Part shown: piece by piece, positions 52,801 through 64,000 of the stretch | Layout of the letters: the number at the start of each line of letters is the position of its first letter | Position numbering within the stretch: the stretch's first letter is position 1 | Source of the DNA: Isoperla grammatica | Taxonomy: Eukaryota > Arthropoda > Insecta > Plecoptera > Perlodidae | Length of the DNA stretch: 64,000 nt | Reading direction: 5' to 3' | Assembly (NCBI GenBank): GCA_945910005.1 | Contig: OX246739.1 | Location: 4,990,001 to 5,054,000 of the forward strand | Translations under genes and position numbers: made by a program | Notes under the pieces: model-generated | What the model saw: the letters and a program-made list of their open reading frames with translations, nothing else | Database searches by the model: none | What the model was told of the DNA's origin: nothing

Positions 52801-55800
52801 TGTAAAACAAATGCGTAGGTATACTTATTATCTACAGGGTAAAATCAAATTTTATATAGGACGAACGCATATTATTGAACGACATAGTGGTTTTAAATCC
52901 GTATTCGTTTTCATGAACCCCAATAATTTAGCTCAAACTATGAATTGCAATTTCTAATAGTTAGTAAATTCCGTCCTGTAATTTATGTGATAACTTTGGT
53001 ATACATTAAACACTTCAGTTTCTTTTTATGAAGTCCGCAACAAGAAGATAACTCCCTATTAATATCTACCTCTTTCGATCAGATTTTATTCTGGACTCTT
53101 TCGTATTCTAGATGATAAAGTACAATGTTTGCAGTTGCAATATCTACAAAACTGGTAGAGGGCGCTTTCGTTTGTTCGCTTTTTGACCAATAAATTTGAT
53201 TAGTGAAAAGTTAAACGTTACGTACCTTTTCTGTTCAATTGAACTAACACAATTATAGATCGAAAGGGAGCAGTATTAACATTGTATTTTACCATTTTCC
53301 GAAGTTAGAGAGAACTATTTTAGAAAAGACTCTGAACACGTGATTTTTAGTTTGTGACTATACAGCAGCTAAAATAAATATAAAATAACACTAGAATAAG
53401 ACACATTGGTAACTATAAATATAAAGATCTGTACTATTATGCAACAAGCATCAGAGTAAGTAAAACTAGTTGAGATAGATTATTTGGGTTTATCACCGAT
53501 ACATATTCTAAACCACGGGAATATTATAGGTGAGAAACTTTAGCGCCAGCACTAATGTACTTTTCAGAGGTTTCCTGCCCTTGCTCTAGTTAGAATATTT
53601 CTTCCTGTTGGCAACTCTATAGTTGTAACTCACTTCTGTGGTAACTTTATAGATCGTCACTTCCGCTGCATCATACTTGCCTTTCCTGTATAACATTCCG
53701 TCTAGACTAGACTAGAGTCTTGTAACAATGTGTTGGTAACTTTATACCCCCGCATAGTTCCGTTGCACAGTGCGCCCACGTAGAATGTGTATCCTAACGT
53801 GGGTTCGTGAATACGAGTAAAACTATAGAAGATGCCAGAAGAACGTGTTAAGTTGTAAATAACTACAATATGAAAAATGAAAATGTTTAGTAGTTTGTTA
53901 TACTTTGTTGAACTTGCATATTGAAGTAGAATCAATATTGAACTTTATATAACTTACACTTGAAAACCGAGAAATATCACGATCAAATGCGAGATAAATG
54001 TATGTTTTCTCCGTTATTAGATACAGCAGCGTTTTACTGGATGCAAACCAAATTTACAACTTTATAATGATGAAATCGCGTTCAGTAGCTTAATTATTCT
54101 TCTTAAGTAATTTAACAGGTTACGGCAATACTAGTTCCTATGTCTGCCGCTTGACATGTCGCTAGTGTACCCAATCAATCCCGTTTCAACAGGTATTCAT
54201 TCCAACCTCGTAAATAAACAGGTATTCCTTCATCCCGCACAAGGGCTCATTTTACCAAATAAACTTTCACATCGTCTCGATTAGCCTCGGTGTAAACGTG
54301 AGATACAAAGACGTGAATCGTGATTACTTGTATCATCATCATTATTATTCTATCAGGTATTTACACTGGTGCCATCATGCGAACACCATAAACTTGGCCA
54401 ATCTAATAGATTTCTCCATCATAGCTTGAGACTATATTATACAAAATTGATACATTAAAAATAAATCGAGGAACGAGTATTGTGTCTAGAAACGTTCTCA
54501 TGAAATGTCTTACAGCATCAGATCGCAAACGTGGACGAGACGTCTCAACGCGTTTCCCGCCGTAAAATGGGCTCCATTACTTAGAATTTCCATCACTCTT
54601 AAATATTTTCCTTCCCACGGTTTTCATCAAGGGCTTTCAGCGTGTTTCCTGTTTTCTCCGACGTCGTCTCTTCTCTCCTTCCGCTTCTCTTCGCGAGTTC
54701 ATTTACGTTAGTTCCGTCGGTGCTCGACCGCAGCGCTCATTTATCTTCCCCTTTTGGCTCTAATTTAGCCTCGACAACAACGCCTCAAGCGGCCGGGCTC
54801 ACTACTGCTGCAATTTCTCCTGCGTTCCGTCAAGATTACATTGTAAGTTACTTAGATATTTCATTTTACTTAAAGAAAGGTTCTATGTCAAATTTCAAGC
54901 GTACATTTTCATTACTTATTAAGTCCTGTTCCATTTAAACACGTACTAAGAACAGAAAAGAAAAGATTTCTTGTGTTATTTAATATTGGCAAGTTTGTCC
55001 TACTTTTCAATATCGTATACACAATGTAATTAATATAATAATGTTTCTCGGGAGATTGTAAACTGTTTTCTTGATTAAACTATAGCACTAGTTGAGGGGT
55101 TTGTAACATCTTGTAATATAATAAGTGAAGTGAAATGGATAATGAATTCAAGTGAAGAACTTTGTTTGCTATTCTAATTAAGAATCAGTGCATATTAAAT
55201 TCATTGCATTGTATGATGAAAAGCTAAAGAGAAATAGTTAGAATAAACTCTATGTTAAACATGGGTATTTATTATGCCAGAGACAAAGTATCCGGAAGTC
55301 CACGTTTATTATAGTGAGTAGCATCGTTGCTTGATACTGACGTGATAGAGTAGGATAAGAAGTAGGGTACGCAATCATTTGATTTCATAAGCAGACAACA
55401 ATGAAGATAGAGCCATTAAGGCAATGAGTACGCTGAAATGAAGCTTTGGTCTTAGAACATTAATGGTTGGAGGTTGAAGTGGAAGTGATAAGTTTGGCGT
55501 AAGCGCAATAATAATCTAGCAACTCGTCACTTAATGGGTAATTTCCATAAAATAATATTATGGATTGAGCATCCTGCAATAATTGGCCGGGATGAGAAGC
55601 ATTTATTATACGAAGTTAAACTGTCTATTAAGTACAGCTCATCAACTTCCATGCAAATGGCAATTACTCTTGGTAATTAATCCGACGTGTAATTTGTAAA
55701 AGTTACCGAGTTTTGGATTTTTTCTTCTTTGTGGCGAGGAAATGCACTACCAAGATTAATTCATTTAATCAACTTTATCAGCTACTGGAGGGTATAAAAT

Positions 55801-57699
55801 GCAACGCAACATCCGTGCCCAAACCAGGGGTTGCGTCTATAACCCACGGAACTAGGGAGCACTAGATCAAAGCATTGCCACTACGAGGGCGTGTGTAAGT
55901 AACTAATATGTCGCTTTTACAGCTAAACGTTTGTCTCCATTACCTGAAATACTATCCAGGTATAATTACGACTGTATTATGTCCACATTACCCGCGCAAA
56001 CACATGATCTGTCAGTTAACATTATAATGCTTTAGTATAATGTTTGCACGGAACAAAACATCATACTCGAGAGCATTTAGAGCTCTTTCCTATGATGAGT
56101 GTTAGGCTACTGTTACAACAATGATGCATATTAGTTTTAATTGTGGCTTTTTTGCCAAAATAAGACACATGTGTTCAAAAAAAGTGGATAGAATTTAATG
56201 GAAGTTATTTTATGGTACAGAAGTATATATTTTGATATAACGTTTCGGTTCTTCTAAAACACAACATTGTGTTATGAAAGGGGAATTTATTTTTATGTTT
56301 TATTTGTAAATTTTACAACCTTATTAGCTCTAGTTAATTTCTAGTTAATTTGTTAATATGAATCAGAGGGCAATGGTAGTTGAAAATTATGAAACTGAAG
56401 GACTTATGTTCGTTGGAGTTTATCTCGACAGTACTTGAGAGGAATTATAGGGAAACTATCCCAGGATTAGATATACAAGTGAAATATTTCAGGCTCTATA
56501 GATGAGTTGTGGATAACATGATTACTTCATGCTCGATGTTTCTCTATGATGAGGGCACCCTCATGATCAGCAGGGAACAGCCAGTGAAATGTTGATTCTA
56601 TTGCGATTTGGCGCAAAAACCCACATAACATGCAAAGGTCAGATATACAAGCATTTCCTGACAAACCAACATTAATTATATTTTAGTTTGATAATATTTC
56701 TTCAGAAATTACTTTTGAACTTGTTCTTCCACTTCAGTAAACAACAAGTGGAAATGATCGTGAAGTAACAGGTGGATAATATTAATGTCGAAAGCTTGCC
56801 CTGAACACGATGCATTAGCTTCGAACAGTCGTATCATTAATTTAAAATACTAAACCATTTTTTCCAATCCCACACCCTTGTTATTTGTTTCGTGTATACA
56901 GTGAATTTTCTACCCATTCTACCGAAAATTGCGCATATTACAACAGAACGCGGTTTCGTTACACGAACATAAACAATTATTATTATCAAATGGAAATAAA
57001 GTTGTACAACACAAAGCGTAACTTCATTCCAGAAAATCATATAAGCCTATTATACAGAACGATTTGAGTTTATGAAACTTGTATTATACTGTCACATTCT
57101 ACGCGCACTCAATGACGCTACCATGAGTTCGCACATGCTCGTCTGTTACGCTTTGAATTACTTATTTTCTTAAACCAAGCTTGTATACAGTATTATCATC
57201 TCTGGTTACCTAGAGTCAATGTACAATGTACATGTTCAAAGTGAATGCAACTACCGGACGTTGGTTTCAATCCTACTTATGCCAATGCTTTTTGTAATTT
57301 TGTATCATCCACTCATATAAATATAACGAGAATCAAATCAATTGAGCGTATAAGTAATGTTTCTGTGCATGTATCTCTATGTCAATGGACAAATGTCCCA
57401 CAGTCACTAGTTAACGGCTTCATACGGGAACCACCATTTTAAGGTAGACAGAAACTGAATATTTGATTTTAAATGTGTTCTAATAACTGACAAAAAATTC
57501 CTAGTAGCTTTTCCCAACTCTCCCGTCACTCACAGGCTTCGTTATTATAAACTCAACGTTGCCATGTTTCGCGAGTGCCGCGATATTCAAATCCATTTAA
57601 TCTACTAAGCTAGTTACAATGTTTGCCTAAAATGGTTCTTCACTTTAATCATTAATCAATCCGATGAATCGCACACCTCCCCTCCCCCACGCCAGCACA

Positions 57700-57782
57700 C
57701 ACACAAGCTGCGGTAATCTAGTGATTGCGCTACGGCTCACAAAGACCAACACAAGCTTACAATCCCTTGCATTAATCCATGT
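57700..57782 (+). mobile_element. Degenerate SINE-like head
   Basis: GCGGTAATCTAGTGATTGCG followed by CTACGGCTCAC resembles the common SINE head with AGTGGTTAGCGCTACGGCTC. The B box is decayed. Confidence 0.3.
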
Positions 57783-59407
57783 CAAAGTTTTATGAAACCA
57801 CATCAATCACCACTACCTACCACAAAGAAACTGCGGCAATTAGAACACCCGAGAAAGTTCAAATAGCCGCCTAAAAATGTAGCTACGGAGACACATTCCA
57901 GGTTTTTACTCCGTGTGACGTAAACATATCTAAAACACTGTTTACCCTCGTCTCCGTGCAGCTTTATGCAAGGCCGGTCACTGAAGTTGTGAATTGTTGG
58001 TCGTGTTTTTGTGGGGGTGGTTTGTAACGCAAATTTCGAAGCTGCCGCGTTAACGATCGCTTTTTACTGAATATTGAATACAATATCAGCGTAATCCGAT
58101 ACCAGTTGAAATAAAAAATTTCACAAGCTTAAAATAGGACTTGGATCCTCAGGCGACATCAAAGAACAACAGCTGACATACAGCGTTTGTTGTTATTGTA
58201 TAGAGGTTATAAATATTTAACAACATACACAATGGCAGGTATTTTGAGGTTTATCTCCTTTAACCTCTGATTAAACTTGAAACAAAAACAGCTATGGTAA
58301 AGATCAGTTTCAGATTATACTACATAAACCAAATCAACACGAAGCTTACGCTTTCTCCCGTCAGAGGGCAGTCACGTCGCCAACGAGTCGCTTCATGTAA
58401 ACCCTATTCTGACAAAACAGTCCACAGCACTTGTACGCCTGTTTATTGAATCACTATGCTCGTAAACAAGCTGAAAGACAGAACTGAGCACAAAACATTG
58501 AAAATGTGACAAATATGCAAAATCTGGTTCCGTAAGAACTAAATACTGTATGAAAACAAAATGTGTATGTTTGTAGTACTTGAAATTGAATTTTTTTTAT
58601 CAATCTTTCAGTTTTATTTATTTATTAAAAGTAACAGCTTGACTACAAATCATCAAAAGTGATTCATGTAGTATTTACTTCTTACACAACCAAATTGTGC
58701 ATAAACTTCCTTTTTCTAATATTGTTTGTCGTTCTTGAGATATGTTATGATAGACCTAATCTCACGCTGCTCTTATACCACGAGACGAGAGTCCTTCCCC
58801 CTTAAGAGATGGAAAGATAAAAAGTGTTTTACATTATACCCATTCTTGTACTCTTCCCGCTGAAATATTGCGGCTCGCGGCTCAACGCTCTACGTGTCAC
58901 TTGCGCCCCCACCCCACAACTTGTCTTCATCATCACCTTATGACAAGTGCTGCAACGGGGGCGGTGTCTTCTCGTGTCTTTCTCCAACCCTGACAAAGCA
59001 CATTTACATTTTACCTGTATGTACTGTGTACTCAGCTATAGCCGCTGTTTCCGTGGGGTATTGCACAATTTATTATCTGCCTCGTTGTTATCACGGCACT
59101 TATCATGTTTAAATGAGATATCAACAACACGAACCTATGTTTAATAATTGTAAATCTCTGTACTTCTATCTTTTGTACAAATTTTAGTATTTTTATACTA
59201 ATATCATGGATATTTATCAGCATATTTGAGCACAAACGTCATGTAACTATAATATGAGAAGTTTCCTCGTTAATTAGGCTACTATTGTAGATACAATCTC
59301 ACCTGTGCATCATTACACTGGAAGCGATGTTGATACTTATCTACACTCGGCATAAATGTGTTTGGTTAACAGCGTAAAACGACCCCGAGCAACTTACTGT
59401 CAATGAA

Positions 59408-59480
59408 ATGCGGGTTTGTCTGAGTGGTCTAATGAAACGTCGGACACCTGGGATTTACAGTCACGGCGTTCCCAACATGG
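59408..59480 (+). mobile_element. Degenerate tRNA-like SINE head
   Basis: TTTGTCTGAGTGGTCTAATG resembles the A box of a Ser/Leu-type tRNA and is followed by GTCGGACACCTGGGATT. The B box is not clear. Confidence 0.3.
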
Positions 59481-62400
59481 CTCGACTGATAACAAAATAC
59501 CAAACCTCAATTTCGATTTTAAATTTTCAAAATGTAGACTATCTTGTCTATTACAGCTTGCTTTTTTTTTTAGCAAAACTTTCCTCTTTTTTTCCTGAGT
59601 GTTAGCTTTAAAAATTACTTATATTCAAATATCAAGCGCTTGTTCATTAAATCCTAATTTGCTACAGTGATAAAATCACAGCTTTTCCAACGTTAGCCAC
59701 GTTTTCTAAATGAATCGATAGTGACTAAAGTCATAATAATTTTAAGTCATTCTCAAGGAGATACGCCACGCATTTACCATTTTAAAATTAACATTTATGC
59801 GTTTTAAATTATTGATCAAATTTTAATTTTTACTTAAATAAAATGATAGCATCTCTAAGATTAAGTGTCATAAATGATTCATTTTAATAATTCAGACAAA
59901 TAATAAGTAAATTAATGTTGTAATCAACGGGCTAATTGTTATCTATTCTGCTTCTTAACGTGTCTTTAAGGATACTCTAACGTTTAAATACCACCTCAGT
60001 TACTTGAGATTGTACCTGACTATTAACTTCATCCTACTCCCCCTAGCGTACCACGCGTCACTCCCTCGTTACACAGACCCACTCTCACAGGACACTAAAA
60101 CCCGCCAAACTATGACTAAACCGAGAGAGACGGTTCGGAAGAGAAGATAATGCGACATTCCTTGAGCTCATCTTTACATCTTTAGCTCGGTTACTAATAC
60201 CAAACTGAGTGACATAGCGAAAATAGGAATTGACAACTTTGTAACGTACATTCTGAAAACATTAGTTGAACGCAAACGCATCGCTCTTGTGCGTGTGCGT
60301 GTATGGCGTGCGTGTGCGTGTGAGGCAATGCAAGATACCATGCGAGTATTGGTATCAGAGATGTCCTCTTGTACATATTATGATCTTGTTGAGTTTAGTA
60401 ACGGTAATATTGCGTATAGAAATTAGAATTTTGTCTTCACCCTGATTGTGACTTTCAATTAACGAAATATTTATTTATAAGCGGACACATTATGCGGTGG
60501 ATTTTCTTATAATTATACCCAATGTATGTGCCAAAATATCTCTTAGGGGTGCCCACTGCCCATGTCTGTATGACTACTTTGAATGGAATGATTATGATTA
60601 TTATCACTTGCGATTGTTAAATATTACGAATCTCTTGTTAAGTTGGCCTTCCCGCGACATGTTTGTCACTTAATACATTTTTGTTAAGTTTGATGATTAG
60701 GGATAATTACACGATCAATACTTCGATTAATGCAATGAAATGCATAGTAGAAATAATTAAATGAATTTGCTTTTAAAGATCTGAAAAGTTTCCATAAAGT
60801 TAAAGAGAACCAAGAACTGTTTGGATCAGCATTAAATTTAATGATGTCGAAAAAACTAGAAAGCTTTTTTACTTTTATTACGCAAATCTTGATTTTAAAA
60901 CTAGACAAATTTGACACGAGAGAAAAATTGATCCCTATACAATCAAATTTAAATGCAACAAGAAATGTTCCAGCCAAGAGGCAATTTTTATAGCACTGTA
61001 TACTCAATTGTGCTGTCAGGTCTTTTTCACCTTTTTTCTAGAAATTCAATTTGCCATACATCAAATTTAGTCCCTTCAGACTTGCGGCAACGAAGAGAGA
61101 GTAGGCGGGGGAGGGGGGGGGGCATGGGGGAGGGAGTTGAGTGGGGGGGTAGGGTGTTTGAGCCAGGGGGAATGGGATAAAATGCTTTTTGTTCTTCGCT
61201 CTTTTCAGAAGAAAGAAGTAGAATTTGCCCCAGGAGAAAAGGGAATGTAAATCTATATTCAAACTTCCTTGTTTGTTTTTATTGTCTTGTTGTTCAATTC
61301 AAAATGCGAAGGGAAGAAGCATTTTGTGTGACAGGCAATTGAACGGCAAAGCACTTGACAACTCTCGTTTAACAATGTTGGCAATCGTGCCATATGGTGC
61401 CCCCAATACCACCCCTATTATCAGCTCCACCAAGCCACGAACACAGTTACCTATTGGAAAAAAAACATTCAGTATTTCTAATTTGAAATGCATTTTCTGA
61501 AGTGGAAAACGACATAAACAATATCATTAATATCATAAATGTATATTCAGCTAGATAATTTGTTGCATTTAGCACACGCCAACATAGTGTTTACAGTTGT
61601 AACAGTCCCATTTACAATAAATACAGATGGATTGAGTTATATAATGAACACGTTCACATGCAAAATAATAAGTATCATAAACAAAGTGTAGCTTGGGCAA
61701 TGATGAGGAAGAAGTCTCCGAAATATTGCAGTTTATTAAGTAACCCAGGTTAAGTTCAATTATGTGTGTGTTATTTATTATACTTCTGGTTAATAACGTG
61801 CTGTGCTAACTCAGTCCCAAAGATCTTACAAAATGGTTTTGAAATGTGATTAAACACTCAAACCTGTTTAACCAACAACTCGCATATAGTACGTTTTTAT
61901 TAAATTTTCCCTCGTGTAATTAAAAACAACACATTTAGAAGGGGAAAGTCAAACCTTCCAAACGTGTTTAGTAAATGGCATCATATGCGTTATTAAAAAC
62001 CCACTCCGCAAAATCCGAGTTCACAGCTATAATTATAATGACATTCCCCCCTCCCATCCCCTGTCCATGCCCGTCTCTACTATTACATACAAAGCAAATG
62101 GAAGAAAAAACATAACCAAGCTCATAACACAAAACCAACGAACAAATTAATGATTTGTATACCAAAATAATGTAAGTGGAAACTTACATAATTTCATAAA
62201 TGTATATTTTAAATTTGTATGTCATTGTAAGGATAATGGCTAAGTGTAAAGGGTGCCATATTCAGTATTCTCAAAAACCACGAATCTAAGCTAAGAAATA
62301 CGTGTTCTGGAAATGACATTTGCATGGTGAGCCAAACACATCAGAGTGCACTTCTCAAACAATACAAAACACTTGTTCCACAATTCGCTTCAAAACGAAT

Positions 62401-62964
62401 TCATGTCTGTCTTCAGAAGTTGACAAGTAGACAAAACTGATTCTGAGCTCACAATACGTTCTGAAATGCAAATATAACATCAACGATAATTAGGTTATTA
62501 CTCAATGGTTGGAGTTGGGAACACAGCCACAGTATTCGTCAATGAGTTTAGTTCACCGTGTCTCCCAGCATTTAATGGTTTTATTTCCCTAGTGTGCATC
62601 CGTTTTCATGATACATTTTGCACATAAGTATGTGTGAAATACTAAAAATATATTGAAATCACCACTTTAATCTTTATTTTGTACTGTTTTTAAAAGATTG
62701 GTTTGACTATTCAGTATTCGCCCCTTGTCACATTAAAGATAATATGTAAAATAGCAAATATCTCTAACGGTCAACAAACCACCTGTTGATATAGAGATGA
62801 TAAGTTCTAGAAACATGGATCATTTTATATATCTTCTAATGTGACAAGAAACAATGACTAGTCTTACCGATTCCTTTAAGTATCTTCAACTGTTTTATTA
62901 AATGTCATGTTATTATATCGTTATATGAATACAATAATTGAACGCTCCGATATCTTTGTTTCAG

Positions 62965-63172
62965 ATCGGTTGGTTGAAAGCAGAGGACCAGACCATCCTC
63001 ACGCTGCACACGAAGGTAGTGACGCACAACTCACGCATCAGCGTGACGCACGACTCGCAACGCACGTGGCAGCTTCACATCAGACAAGTGAAGGAGACGG
63101 ACCGTGGCTGTTACATGTGTCAGATCAACACCAGCATCATGAAGAAGCAGATCGGATGTGTCGACGTGCACG
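62965..63172 (+). CDS. DIP/lachesin-like Ig receptor, exon encoding second half of Ig domain 1
   Basis: Continuation of the Ig1 domain begun at 39259. The exon reads IGWLKAEDQTILTLHTKVV, NSRISVTHDSQRTWQLHI, then DRGCYMCQINTSIMKKQIGC. It holds the core tryptophan after the first cysteine (GWLK), the RISV and TWQLHI strands, and the D-x-G-x-Y-x-C motif with the second Ig cysteine. DRGCYMCQINT is close to diagnostic for DIP/lachesin-like proteins. Acceptor tttcag ends at 62964 (phase 0). Donor CAC-G/gtaact starts at 63173, leaving phase 1, which fits the usual next exon beginning with the rest of a Val codon before PPDI. An in-frame TAG at 63178-63180 confirms the exon must end here. The Ig2, Ig3 and membrane-anchor exons must be beyond this window. 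A second copy of the exon end and donor lies at 63301-63315 (see findings). Confidence 0.93.
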
Positions 63173-63315
63173 GTAACTAGCCTTGTTGTATTCTAAATAT
63201 TATTATTTAATATTTTGTATTATTATTTTATTTGTTGAATATAAGGTGTATCTCAGGGAGAGGTTTTAGGACCTCTTTTGTACATACATTAGTCAGAGTG
63301 GACGTGCACGGTAAC
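63163..63315 (+). repeat. 15-bp direct repeat of the DIP exon end and splice donor
   Basis: GACGTGCACGGTAAC occurs at 63163-63177 (the real exon end, donor at 63173) and again at 63301-63315, with 123 bp between. The size and arrangement look like a target-site duplication around an inserted retrotransposon piece, although the insert contains an internal RT block and not a 3' tail. Confidence 0.7.
63245..63283 (+). pseudogene. Reverse-transcriptase scrap of a non-LTR retrotransposon
   Basis: Thirteen codons read GVSQGEVLGPLLY, matching the GVPQGSVLGPLLF block that is near-invariant in jockey/CR1-type reverse transcriptases. A stop codon abuts each side within a few codons, so only this piece is recognisable. 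It lies between two copies of a 15-bp sequence (63163-63177 and 63301-63315). Confidence 0.65.
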
Positions 63316-63529
63316 CAACTTTCAGAATATAATGTCCTGGTCTACCCCCACAGTATCGTGTCAACAATCTCAGAAAACGAAGGACAAGGAACATATCCGC
63401 GAGAATTAAAAACATATATTGTTTATAGGCATATTAATGTTACTCAACAATTTTCTGAGTGGCAATCGACTTCAAAACCTGCGGCTAAACTTGGAATTAG
63501 TATATAAGTAATATGGTGAACAGTATGAA

Positions 63530-63790
63530 GGGACCTACATGATAGCATACTCGCAGTTGACGACCATGTGCTTGCGTTCTGGGTAGCTAGTTTGCAACAA
63601 ATGTACGTCTGGATGTGTGTGCTTATGGGTGACTAATAATCTGCGACACACCCATACATAGGTGAAATTTTAAGTTTGTGTTTTCAAAATGGTTCTTCAA
63701 GATATTTCTGTCAGTTCTAATACTGAAATTGAGCTCAGATCTTCCTCTTGCCAGACAAATGCCTTAACTGCTGAACTACTTGCCTAAAGG
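63530..63790 (-). mobile_element. tRNA-derived SINE-like unit
   Basis: The minus strand starts GGCAAGTAGTTCAGCAGTTA then AGGC (A box), with a weaker B-box-like GATCTGAGCTCAA. The body probably runs towards 63530. The 3' end is not clear. Confidence 0.45.
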
Positions 63791-64000
63791 GCTGGCAGAG
63801 GTCAAGATTGGGTTGGGTTCCAAGCTATATCGTTTCATACATGATATTATATAACTTGATCATTTAAAAATTGAATTCATGATATTCAATCTTCTTTTTG
63901 TAAGCTTATAGTTTATTTTGAATTCTTTAAAATAGGTTCAGTATGTCATGCTTGATCCCACTCGGTATTGCATTACTTACATTAAGGTATTTTTAAAACA

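Larger units (their letters stand above)
50661..62963. other. Intronic DNA, last half: repeats only
   Basis: Two degenerate SINE-like heads (57700, 59408) and a G-rich stretch at 61104-61180 able to form G-quadruplexes. A GC-richer patch at 54510-54850 has no recognisable protein. No nested gene was seen. Confidence 0.5.
39372..62964 (+). other. 23.6-kb phase-0 intron splitting Ig domain 1 of the DIP-like gene
   Basis: Bounded by gtaggt at 39372 and tttcag at 62959-62964. The two flanking exons form one uninterrupted Ig fold, so no coding exon of this gene is expected inside. It holds SINE-like units, a hammerhead-like motif, a 2.9-kb inverted transposon pair, TA and GAT microsatellites and long C/G runs. 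Large introns at this position are usual for this receptor family in insects (recalled, not checked). Confidence 0.85.

Overview
The window looks like intron-rich, AT-rich animal DNA, most likely from an insect. It shows GT-AG splicing, a cell-surface immunoglobulin gene of the DIP/lachesin type, several tRNA-derived SINE-like repeats, foldback elements, a non-LTR reverse-transcriptase scrap and very long microsatellites. A hemimetabolous (polyneopteran-like) insect is my guess from the long introns and repeat load; the sequence does not prove it. There are no bacterial operons, CRISPR arrays or rRNA.

Two protein-coding genes can be supported. (1) A two-exon minus-strand gene (about 22022 down to 18018) encodes a secreted protein of about 981 residues. 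It has a signal peptide, an acidic N-terminal part, seven 17-residue Leu/Pro repeats, a Tyr/Pro and His-rich middle, and about fifteen 25-residue Gly/Ser/Leu repeats. I do not recognise the family; it looks like a structural (cuticle-, silk-, glue- or eggshell-like) protein and is the best candidate here for something undescribed. (2) On the plus strand, exons at 39259-39371 and 62965-63172 join in phase 0 across a 23.6-kb intron. Together they encode nearly all of the first Ig domain of a Dpr-interacting-protein (DIP)/lachesin-like neuronal adhesion receptor. Its signal-peptide exon and the later Ig domains were not found; the downstream ones must lie beyond 64000.

The rest is non-coding as far as I can see, but it contains structure. 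There is a MITE-like inverted repeat at 12027-12307, a three-copy 155-175 bp tandem repeat at 32555-33030, and a perfect 59-bp inverted repeat around a hammerhead-ribozyme-like core at 34478-34694. A second hammerhead-like core lies at 47669-47695, next to a 2.9-kb head-to-head inverted pair of transposon fragments (47778-50660) inside the DIP intron. SINE-like units are scattered throughout, with uninterrupted microsatellites (193 bp of ACACGC, about 341 bp of ACAG) and many 14-20 nt poly(C/G) runs. Just after the second DIP exon, a 15-bp copy of the exon end and its splice donor recurs 138 bp downstream, with a reverse-transcriptase motif between the copies.

All other long open frames are low-complexity or antisense artefacts, or have no recognisable content.
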